The notes under the pieces: model-generated
The model's database searches: none
What the model was told of the DNA's origin: nothing
The model's input: the letters and a program-made list of their open reading frames with translations, nothing else
Program-made: the position numbers and the translations under genes
Shown here: positions 1 to 5,013 of the stretch, in pieces
How the letters are laid out: each line of letters opens with the position of its first letter
Numbering within the stretch: the stretch's first letter is position 1
Assembly: GCA_030039095.1 (NCBI GenBank)
Contig: JASHQP010000451.1
Coordinates: 1 to 6,447 of the forward strand
Source: Streptosporangiaceae bacterium
GTDB taxonomy: Bacteria > Actinomycetota > Actinomycetes > Streptosporangiales > Streptosporangiaceae
Length of the DNA stretch: 6,447 nucleotides
Direction of reading: 5' to 3'

Positions 1-1
1 C

Positions 2-850
2 GGCAGCGTCAGCGAGGCCGAGGACATCGTGCAGGAAGCGTTCCTGCGCTACCACCGGGCGGCATCGGGAGTCGAGTCGCCGAAGGCATTCCTGTCCGCC
101 GTGACCACCCGGCTGAGCATCGACTACCTGCGCTCGGCGCGCGCCCGCCGCGAGGCCTACCCCGGCACGTGGCTGCCCGAGCCCCTGCCGACCGGCGACG
201 CCGCCGGCCCGCCGGGCCCGGCCGAGCTTGCCGAGCAGGCCGAGTCGCTGTCGATGGCGTTCCTCCTGCTGCTGGAGCGGCTCTCGCCGGTGGAGCGGGC
301 CGTCTTCCTGCTGCACGACGTGTTCGGCTACGGCTACGAAGAGGTCGCGCCGATCGTCGGCAAGAGCGAGGAGAACTGCCGTCAGCTCGCGCTGCGGGCC
401 AGGCGGCACGCTGCCGAGAACAAGCCCCGCTTCGAGGCGTCCCGGGTCAAGCGCGAGGAGCTCGCCGCGCGGTTCCTCGCCGCCGTCGGCGAGGGCGACA
501 TCGACGGCCTGGTCAGCCTGCTGGCCGAGGACGCCGTGGTGTACGGGGACAGCGGCGGCACCCGGCCTTCCTGGCCGCGGCCGATCGCCGGGCGCGACCG
601 CGTGGGCCGGCTCCTGGCCGGCCTGGCCGAGCAACTCCGCGCGGCCCGCGTCGTCATCCGGCCGGCCGAGATCAACGGCCAGCCCGGAGCCATGTTCCTC
701 GACCCGGACGGCCGGCTGATCAACGTGTTCGTGCTGGACGTCGCCGACGGGCAGGTTCAGACGATCCGCTCCGTCATCAACCCGGGCAAGCTGCGTCACC
801 TGGAGTTCCCCCTCGCCGATCTGGACGATCTGCGCCGCCGGCCGGGGTGA
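2..850 (+). CDS. ECF41-family RNA polymerase sigma factor with C-terminal SnoaL-like domain (5' partial)
   Basis: Alternative sigma factor that directs RNA polymerase to a small set of promoters. The frame is open to the window edge and 282 residues are visible; probably only about 20-25 N-terminal residues are missing. The first in-frame ATG (29) is not the start, because sigma region 2 (EAEDIVQEAFLRY, residues 5-17 of the fragment) begins before it. Next come the region 2 DNA-binding part (AFLSAVTTRLSIDYLRSAR, about 29-47), the ECF41 linker signature WLPEP (57-61), and region 4 (LSPVERAVFLLHDVFGYGYEEVA, about 94-116, with its helix-turn-helix to about 136). The last ~130 residues form a SnoaL/NTF2-like domain ending in NPGKL (260-264), matching the family's NPDKL signature. 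In characterised ECF41 proteins this extension tunes sigma activity in place of a classical anti-sigma factor. The family's DGGGK motif appears here as DSGGT (183-187). The COMD-type oxidoreductase gene often next to ECF41 genes is not on the visible side. Family assignment is firm; the regulon is unknown. Confidence 0.93.
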   Translation, partial: GSVSEAEDIVQEAFLRYHRAASGVESPKAFLSAVTTRLSIDYLRSARARREAYPGTWLPEPLPTGDAAGPPGPAELAEQAESLSMAFLLLLERLSPVERAVFLLHDVFGYGYEEVAPIVGKSEENCRQLALRARRHAAENKPRFEASRVKREELAARFLAAVGEGDIDGLVSLLAEDAVVYGDSGGTRPSWPRPIAGRDRVGRLLAGLAEQLRAARVVIRPAEINGQPGAMFLDPDGRLINVFVLDVADGQVQTIRSVINPGKLRHLEFPLADLDDLRRRPG

Positions 851-983
851 TGTGACCCACGAGACATTTCTTCCGGGCATGCGGGCACGGCCTTTTGTGT
901 TGGAAGCGAATGGCTTTCGAGAAATTAATCAGGAAAGCCCGACGAGCCGCCCTGGGTATTTGCGGAGTGCCCGCCCGACCCGC

Positions 984-1020
984 CGCCAGATTCTGCTGGC
1001 GCCACGATGCGGTGACGCCA
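984..1020 (+). promoter_or_regulatory. Two mutually exclusive hairpins in the leader, just before a ribosome site
   Basis: Hairpin A pairs 984-989 with 996-1001 (CGCCAG/CTGGCG, 6-nt loop). Hairpin B pairs 997-1005 with 1012-1020 (TGGCG plus CAC against GTG plus CGCCA, one C/A mismatch, 6-nt loop). They share bases 997-1001, so only one can form at a time. Hairpin B ends at the base where the ribosome-binding site begins. This arrangement could modulate translation of the membrane-protein gene, but short stems are common by chance at this GC content. The pairings are read directly from the sequence; the function is inference. Confidence 0.25.
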
Positions 1021-1027
1021 AGGAGGT
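1020..1027 (+). promoter_or_regulatory. Strong Shine-Dalgarno site that fixes the start at 1035
   Basis: AAGGAGGT is a near-perfect match to the anti-Shine-Dalgarno sequence of 16S rRNA. Counting from the AGGAGG core (1021-1026), the spacer to the ATG at 1035 is 8 nt. The same frame is open from 852, but that upstream stretch reads as low-quality, non-membrane sequence without a ribosome site. The start at 1035 is therefore preferred. Confidence 0.85.
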
Positions 1028-1034
1028 GTTCGTC

Positions 1035-1430
1035 ATGAAGCTCAGCCCACGGTTCGTTCTGGACAACTTGTTCGTGATCGCCGGCGCTTTCCTGGCCGTC
1101 GTGGCCATGGTGTTCACTGCGCACGTGGCGGGTTGGATCGGGTTCGGGGTGTTCACCGGGCTGACCGTGCTGGCCCTGGCCAGCGCGATCCTGGCGCGCA
1201 CGGCCGGGCATCGGCTTGGTCACGGCATTCTGGGGATCGTCGGTCTGTGGTCGCTGATCGCGGCGCTCGCCTTCTCCGGATCCCTGCTGACCTGGCTGGT
1301 GTTCGCCGACGCGATCGCGCTCGGCGTGATCGCCCTCGGTGACCTGACCGCACACGAGGTCACCACCGAGAACGTGGTCCACCGCCTGGTGGTCACCCCC
1401 GAGAACGCGGCGGACCGGATCGCCGCCTGA
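1035..1430 (+). CDS. Small four-helix integral membrane protein of unknown function
   Basis: 131-residue protein that I do not recognise. Four hydrophobic segments are visible: about residues 8-28 (LDNLFVIAGAFLAVVAMVFT), 33-53 (GWIGFGVFTGLTVLALASAIL), 62-82 (around GHGILGIVGLWSLIAALAFSG) and 84-104 (SLLTWLVFADAIALGVIALGD). A short polar tail of about 25 residues follows (TAHEVTTENVVHRLVVTPENAADRIAA), probably cytoplasmic. No Cys is present and no enzymatic motif stands out. The ATG was chosen because it sits 8 nt after an excellent Shine-Dalgarno core and directly precedes the first membrane segment. The gene lies 184 nt downstream of the ECF41 sigma gene on the same strand, so it could be co-transcribed with it or be one of its targets; I found no convincing ECF41-type promoter. 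A strong hairpin terminator follows the stop by about 9 nt. It resembles small actinobacterial SPW/DUF-type membrane proteins in size and helix number, but the SPW motif is absent. Confidence 0.82.
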   Translation: MKLSPRFVLDNLFVIAGAFLAVVAMVFTAHVAGWIGFGVFTGLTVLALASAILARTAGHRLGHGILGIVGLWSLIAALAFSGSLLTWLVFADAIALGVIALGDLTAHEVTTENVVHRLVVTPENAADRIAA

Positions 1431-1439
1431 CACGCCTCG

Positions 1440-1474
1440 AAAATGGGCCAGCCTCATGGAGGCTGGCCCATTTT
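1440..1474. terminator. Bidirectional intrinsic terminator between convergent genes
   Basis: A 16-bp perfect stem pairs 1440-1455 with 1459-1474 (AAAATGGGCCAGCCTC against GAGGCTGGCCCATTTT), with a 3-nt ATG loop. The arms end in A-tracts and T-tracts, giving TTTTTC on the plus strand (1471-1476) and TTTTC on the minus strand. It lies 9 nt after the stop of the membrane-protein gene and 1 nt after the stop of the DUF35 gene, so it can serve both. The plus-strand U-tract is slightly longer, so it may work better in that direction. Confidence 0.93.
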
Positions 1475-1475
1475 T

Positions 1476-1883
1476 CTATTGCGGCTGGAATATCGGCACG
1501 CTGAGGTCTTCGTGGTCTTCCCAGGTAACGGTGACGCGGTGGTCCACGTGCAGCGTTTCCGGGTCGGCGGCGATCTCGGCGAGCATGCGGAAGCCCTCGT
1601 CCAGGTCGATGAGGCCGACGACGTAGGGGATCCTCCCGCGGAAAAATGGATGCCCATTCTGCCGGATCACGGTGAACGTGTACACGGTGCCGGCGCCGGC
1701 CGAGTCCCGCCACTCCAGGTCGCCGCTCACGGCGCACGTGCAGTGGCGGCGGGGGTGGAAGACGACCTGGCCGCACCCCAGGCAGACCTGGTAGGTCAGC
1801 CGGTGGGTGGCGGTTGCCGCCCAGAACGGCTCGGTGTCCGGCTCGGGAAACAGGGGCATCGGGCGTTGCGGCTGGTCGGCCAT
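1476..1883 (-). CDS. DUF35 zinc-ribbon/OB-fold protein, probable acyl-CoA-binding partner of the adjacent thiolase-like protein
   Basis: 135 residues, a typical length for free-standing DUF35 proteins. These have an N-terminal helix, a rubredoxin-like zinc ribbon and an OB fold, and act as obligate partners of thiolase-family enzymes, for example in archaeal thiolase/HMG-CoA synthase complexes and as the DUF35 part of ChsH2 with Ltp2. Visible are the N-terminal helix PEPDTEPFWAA (13-23), the zinc ribbon with C34, C37 and C48, and the OB-fold strands from DLEW (55-58) through GTVYTFTVIRQ and PYVVGLIDLDEG to about residue 129. The second knuckle is odd: it reads CTCA (48-51), so the fourth Cys sits at position 50 instead of the expected 51. 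The ATG at 1883 follows the thiolase stop by 7 nt; a GGAG site inside the end of that gene, 10 nt upstream, indicates coupled translation. It is the last gene of the minus-strand operon. Confidence 0.9.
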   Translation of the reverse strand: MADQPQRPMPLFPEPDTEPFWAATATHRLTYQVCLGCGQVVFHPRRHCTCAVSGDLEWRDSAGAGTVYTFTVIRQNGHPFFRGRIPYVVGLIDLDEGFRMLAEIAADPETLHVDHRVTVTWEDHEDLSVPIFQPQ

Positions 1884-1890
1884 GGCGGGC

Positions 1891-3075
1891 TTACTCCGTT
1901 CCGAGGACGATCGTGGCGGCCGCGTGCCTGGTGCCGAGCTGACCGCCGTTGCCGTGCGCGACGGCCAGGCGGGCGCCCGGAACCTGAGACGTGGACTCGC
2001 CGCGAAGCTGGCGCGTGGCCTCGATGAGCAGGAAGATCCCGCGCATGCCCGGGTGGTTGGAGGACAGGCCCCCGCCGTCGGTGTTGAGCGCCGGCCCGCC
2101 GGGCTGGTCGAACCCCAGCCGGCCGCCCGCGGCGAACGCGCCGCCCTCTCCCTTCTTCGCGAAGCCGAGATCCTCGAGGATCGCCAGCACGGTGATCGTG
2201 AACGAGTCGTAGATCATCGCGATGTCGATCTCCTCGGGCCGGATTCCCGCCTGGCCGAACGCCTCGGGGCCGGAGCGCGCCGCCGCCGTGGTGGTGATGT
2301 CGGCGCCGCTGGCGGGGTAGCCGACGGCCTCGCCGGTGCCGAGGATCCAGGCCGGCCGGGTGCGCAGGCCGGCCGCGACGGCGCGGGACACGATCACGAC
2401 CGCGCCGCCGCCGTCGGAGACGATGCAGCACTCCAGCAGGTGCAGCGGGTCGGCGATCATCCGCGAGCCGAGCACGTCGTCGACGGTGATCTCGCGGACG
2501 GTCCTGATGCCGATGTCGGCGAGCCCGGCGACCGCCTGCGGGTTGCGCATGGCGTGCCTGCGGGTGGTGACCGCGATGTCGGCGAGCTGCTCGGGTGTGG
2601 TGCCGTACTGCGCCATGTGGCGCCTGGCGACCATCGCGTAGTTGCCGATCAGGGTCAGGCCGTAGGGGCGTTCCATGTTCGACGACGGCTGCGCCTCGGA
2701 GCCGAAGCGGGCGCCGGTGCCGATCGCGCGGGACTCGGTGTGCGCCGTGGACCCGTACGTGAGCAGCGCGACGTTCGCCTTGCCCGCCGCGATGTCCCTG
2801 GCCGCGTGCGCTGCCTGGAACTCATACGAGCTGCCGCCGACCGCGGTGGTGTCCACGACCCGCGGGGTAATGCCGAAGTACTCGGCGATCGTGAGGCCCT
2901 GCATCCGGCCGGCCTCGCTGGCGTCGTAGATGGCGTCGACGTCCGCCCAGCGCAGGCCCGCGTCCGCCAGCGCCCGCGCCGCGGACTCGGCCTTGATCTG
3001 CAGCGCGCTCAGCCCTCCGGCGGCGCGCTTTTCGAACTCGTGGATGCCCGCGATCGCCGCGGCCGGTTCCGCCAT
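1891..3075 (-). CDS. SCP2/Ltp2-type thiolase-like protein lacking the usual nucleophilic cysteine
   Basis: 394 residues, thiolase fold (acetyl-CoA acetyltransferase/lipid-transfer class). Family landmarks in order: MAEPAAAIAGIHEFEK start, DVDAIYDA (46-52), DTTAVGGSSYEFQAAHAARDIAAG (75-98) in place of the CxxG nucleophile helix, SDGGGAVVIVS (220-230), IYDSF (288-292) where SCP-x enzymes have HDCF, NTDGGGLSSNHPGM (331-344) matching the catalytic-His GHP loop (H341), and HGNGGQLG (374-381). No Cys occurs between residues 60 and 210, so classical thiolysis through the N-terminal Cys looks impossible. Known relatives such as Ltp2 use a rebuilt active site with tyrosines for retro-aldol cleavage of a steroid side chain; Y289 here sits where one would be expected. 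The start overlaps the hydratase stop by one base (TGATG) and the DUF35 partner follows 7 nt later, so all three are co-translated. Thiolase versus aldolase chemistry and the substrate are undecided. Confidence 0.9.
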   Translation of the reverse strand: MAEPAAAIAGIHEFEKRAAGGLSALQIKAESAARALADAGLRWADVDAIYDASEAGRMQGLTIAEYFGITPRVVDTTAVGGSSYEFQAAHAARDIAAGKANVALLTYGSTAHTESRAIGTGARFGSEAQPSSNMERPYGLTLIGNYAMVARRHMAQYGTTPEQLADIAVTTRRHAMRNPQAVAGLADIGIRTVREITVDDVLGSRMIADPLHLLECCIVSDGGGAVVIVSRAVAAGLRTRPAWILGTGEAVGYPASGADITTTAAARSGPEAFGQAGIRPEEIDIAMIYDSFTITVLAILEDLGFAKKGEGGAFAAGGRLGFDQPGGPALNTDGGGLSSNHPGMRGIFLLIEATRQLRGESTSQVPGARLAVAHGNGGQLGTRHAAATIVLGTE

Positions 3076-3947
3076 CACGCCTCGTCTCGTGGCGGCAGGA
3101 ACTCGATCCGGCCGCGGTCGATGACCACGGCCCCGTCCTCGGTCGCGGTCTGGAACTGGGCGGTGTTGCCGCCGTCCCGGGGCTGCCAGACGGACACTAC
3201 CAGCGTGTCGCCGGGGAACACCGGACGGGTGAACCGGCCCGACATCGACCGGAACCTCGCCGGGTCCGAGCCGCACAGCGTGTGCAGCAGGGCCCGCCCG
3301 GTCACCCCGTAGGTGCACAGGCCGTGCAGGATCGGCCGGCTGAACCCGCCCCTGGCCGCGAACGCGGGGTCCGCGTGCAGCGGGTTCCGGTCGCCGGACA
3401 GCCGGTACACCAGCGCCTGCTCCGGCCTGGTCTGCTCGCTCACCCGGTGGTCGGGCTCACCGGTCGGGCGCCGCCAGCCGTTGCTCGGCCCGCGCTCGCC
3501 GCCGAACCCGCCTTCGCCCTTGATGAACACGCCGCTGCGCGACGTCACGAGCCTGGCGCCGGTGGCCGCGTCGGTGGCCACGCTCTCGGTGGCGACCAGC
3601 GCGCCAGAGATCTTGTCGTAGATGCCGGTCACCGTCGTGACGATGTTCACGGTGCCCTCGACCGGCAGGGGCTGGTGCAGCTCGAACGCCTGCTCGGCGT
3701 GCACCAGCATCGCGCGGTCGAAGCTGCCGAGCCTGCGGCCGGAGTGCGGCTGTGCCACCAGGATCCCGAAGGTCGGCAGCACCTGCTGCGTGATGCCCTC
3801 GCTGTTCTCGGTGGTGAACTCCAGTTCCTGGAGTGGGTCTGGAACGCCGGCACCCACCCCGACCGCGTACAGCAGCGCGTCCTTCGACGTCCACGAGCGC
3901 TGCTGCGGCTCGGTCGGCACGCCGACGAGGCTGTGGTCCAGAGCCAT
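3075..3947 (-). CDS. MaoC-family (R)-specific enoyl-CoA hydratase, double hot-dog (hydratase 2 type)
   Basis: 290 residues, the usual size of two-hot-dog hydratase 2 proteins (MFE-2 hydratase domain; mycobacterial HtdY class). It is expected to add water to a trans-2-enoyl-CoA, giving the (3R)-hydroxyacyl-CoA. The N-terminal hot-dog half (about 1-145) includes DALLYAVGVGAG (23-34) and LPTFGILV (57-64). The C-terminal half carries the hydratase 2 motif YRLSGDRNPLHADPAFA (181-197) with the catalytic pair D186 and H191, followed by FSRPILHGLCTYG (202-214) and GRFTRPVFPGDTL (237-249). The catalytic residues look intact, so the protein should be active. The ATG is preceded by GGAGGT at 3952-3957 with a short spacer. 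It is the first gene of the minus-strand operon and shares one base with the next gene. Its promoter should lie in the divergent region up to 4111. Confidence 0.94.
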   Translation of the reverse strand: MALDHSLVGVPTEPQQRSWTSKDALLYAVGVGAGVPDPLQELEFTTENSEGITQQVLPTFGILVAQPHSGRRLGSFDRAMLVHAEQAFELHQPLPVEGTVNIVTTVTGIYDKISGALVATESVATDAATGARLVTSRSGVFIKGEGGFGGERGPSNGWRRPTGEPDHRVSEQTRPEQALVYRLSGDRNPLHADPAFAARGGFSRPILHGLCTYGVTGRALLHTLCGSDPARFRSMSGRFTRPVFPGDTLVVSVWQPRDGGNTAQFQTATEDGAVVIDRGRIEFLPPRDEA

Positions 3948-4001
3948 GCTGACCTCCGTGTCGCGGCCCGGCAGCGGCCCGGGCGGCGTTTTCCGCCGGT
4001 A

Positions 4002-4018
4002 CTAGAATTTCGTTCCAG
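4002..4018. promoter_or_regulatory. Candidate operator: imperfect 17-bp palindrome in the divergent promoter region
   Basis: CTAGAATTTCGTTCCAG reads as half-sites CTaGAA and TTCcAG around a 5-nt centre, with one mismatch per arm. It lies in a local AT-rich patch (4001-4027) within an otherwise very GC-rich divergent intergenic region, 55 nt upstream of the hydratase ATG and about 94 nt upstream of the SDR start. The half-sites resemble those of the actinobacterial sterol regulator KstR (TAGAAC-NN-GTTCTA type), but the centre is one base longer. A TetR-family repressor site controlling both directions is a reasonable inference, not a demonstrated fact. TAGTGT (4022-4027) next to it could be a -10 element for the SDR, without a convincing -35. 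Confidence 0.35.
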
Positions 4019-4096
4019 AAATAGTGTTCGGAGGCAGCCGCGCCGTGTCAACCTGACCCGTGGGCGTATCCGCGCCGTCCGCCAGCCGGCCCGGCC

Positions 4097-4103
4097 GAGG
4101 GAG
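4097..4103 (+). promoter_or_regulatory. Shine-Dalgarno site favouring the GTG at 4112 over the GTG at 4103
   Basis: GAGGGAG ends on the first base of the upstream GTG (4103), so it cannot serve that codon. It lies 8 nt before the second in-frame GTG (4112), the normal distance. The shorter protein then begins MGVLDGKIAIVTGASRG, the usual N-terminus for this enzyme family. Confidence 0.6.
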
Positions 4104-4111
4104 TGATCGAC

Positions 4112-4909
4112 GTGGGAGTCCTGGACGGGAAGATCGCGATCGTGACGGGCGCGAGCCGGGGCATCGGCGCGGCCATCGCCAAGCGGTTCGGCGCCGAGGG
4201 CGCCGCCGTCGCCGTGGCCGCCAGAACCGCGGAGCCCGGCCAGTCGAGGTTCCACGGAACGATCACGGGCACCGCGGAGGCGATCCGCGACGCCGGGGGA
4301 ACCGCGGTTGCGATACCCGCCGACCTGTCCAGGCCGGAGGACAGGCAGCACCTGGTCGAACAGGCAAACCAAGAGCTCGGGCCGGTCGACATCCTCGTCA
4401 ACAACGCCGCGGTGACGTTCTTCGCCCGGGTCGCCGACTTCAGCCCCAAGCGCTACGCGCTGATGTTCGCCGTGCAGGTCGAGGCGCCGTTCGAGCTCGC
4501 CACGCTGGTGCTGCCGGGGATGCGGCAGCGCGGCCGCGGCTGGATCCTGAACATCTCCTCGACCGCGGCACGCCACCCCTCGCTGCCGCCGGGCCGGTTC
4601 GCGGCCGAAGCAACCGTCTACGGCATGTGCAAGGCGGCGCTCGAGCGGTTCTCGACCGGCCTGGCCGCCGAACTGTACGAAGACAACATCGCGGTCAACG
4701 CGCTGTCGCCCAGCCGGGTCGTGCCGACGGCGGGAACGATCTTCCACCACCTGACCACCGAGGACGACCCGCACGCCGAACCGCCGGCGGTGATGGCCGA
4801 GGCAGCGCTGATGCTGTGCCACGCCGACCCGAAGACGCGGACGGGCCGGATCGCCTACTCCCAGGACCTGCTGACCGAGCTCGGCGTGGCCATACCAGCG
4901 ACAAGGTAG
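4112..4909 (+). CDS. SDR-family NAD(P)-dependent oxidoreductase (HSDL2-like subgroup)
   Basis: 265 residues, classical SDR with Rossmann fold. The cofactor loop TGASRGIG is at 12-19. R38 (AART) after the second strand favours NADP(H). Also visible are ADLS (70-73), NNAA (97-100), the catalytic serine region NISS (147-150) and YGMCK (Y170, K174), the YxxxK pair. All catalytic residues are present. The stretch RTAEPGQSRFHGTITGTAEAI (38-58) recalls the extended GTI.TAE loop of hydroxysteroid dehydrogenase-like protein 2, but no SCP2 domain follows. The substrate is unknown; a 3-hydroxyacyl-CoA or a keto group in the same catabolic route is plausible, because the gene is divergent from the hydratase/thiolase operon and shares its control region. 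The start at 4112 is preferred for its ribosome site; a 3-residue longer form from 4103 is possible. The C-terminal segment (about 200-265) is less conserved than the core. Confidence 0.9.
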   Translation: MGVLDGKIAIVTGASRGIGAAIAKRFGAEGAAVAVAARTAEPGQSRFHGTITGTAEAIRDAGGTAVAIPADLSRPEDRQHLVEQANQELGPVDILVNNAAVTFFARVADFSPKRYALMFAVQVEAPFELATLVLPGMRQRGRGWILNISSTAARHPSLPPGRFAAEATVYGMCKAALERFSTGLAAELYEDNIAVNALSPSRVVPTAGTIFHHLTTEDDPHAEPPAVMAEAALMLCHADPKTRTGRIAYSQDLLTELGVAIPATR

Positions 4910-4911
4910 CG

Positions 4912-4943
4912 TTCAGGCCCGATAGCGGAATTAGCTGCCTGAA
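4912..4943 (+). terminator. Hairpin just after the SDR stop, possible U-less terminator
   Basis: TTCAGGC (4912-4918) pairs perfectly with GCCTGAA (4937-4943). Inside, AGC (4924-4926) can pair with GCT (4934-4936), extending the stem to about 10 bp with a 5-nt bulge and a 7-nt loop. It begins 2 nt after the SDR stop codon. No T-tract follows, so it would be a weak or U-less actinobacterial-type terminator, or only an mRNA 3' stabiliser. It separates the SDR from the transporter gene. Confidence 0.4.
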
Positions 4944-4985
4944 TCGCCATATAGGCTCGCGGGAGCCGGCGCATCGGGTAGAGCA

Positions 4986-4999
4986 CCCGCCCGGGCGGG
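4986..4999. repeat. Perfect 14-bp palindrome upstream of the transporter start
   Basis: CCCGCCCGGGCGGG is its own reverse complement. It ends 14 nt before the ATG of the transporter gene and includes the only G-rich stretch (4997-5000) that could act as a weak ribosome site. As RNA it could fold into a 5-bp stem with a CCGG loop. It may be an operator, a translation-modulating hairpin or simply a product of high GC content. Confidence 0.35.
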
Positions 5000-5013
5000 G
5001 ATAACGACCGACA

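Noticed and set aside
891..930. AT-richer patch with TTGTGT (895-900) and AAATTAAT (922-929) as a promoter for the membrane-protein gene
   Set aside because: Spacing between the hexamers is 21 nt and neither matches a clear sigma-70 or ECF41 consensus. It may still hold a promoter, but I cannot support one.
852..1034. Extension of the membrane-protein gene upstream to an in-frame ATG at 852
   Set aside because: The extra 61 residues lack a ribosome site and resemble no domain. A near-perfect Shine-Dalgarno and a membrane-helix start support 1035.
1807..3312. Long open frame on the plus strand opposite the thiolase and hydratase genes
   Set aside because: It is a GC-rich shadow frame with Arg/Gly/Ala-rich composition and no recognisable domain; the opposite strand encodes clearly conserved proteins with motifs.
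3076..3318. Longer N-terminus for the thiolase-like protein, starting upstream at 3318
   Set aside because: The added 81 residues are a shadow of the hydratase's C-terminal hot-dog domain. The ATG at 3075 gives a normal family N-terminus and a coupled TGATG junction.
4926..4955. TATAGG (4950-4955) as a -10 box for the transporter gene
   Set aside because: No -35-like hexamer occurs at 16-18 nt upstream; a single hexamer match is too weak to call.
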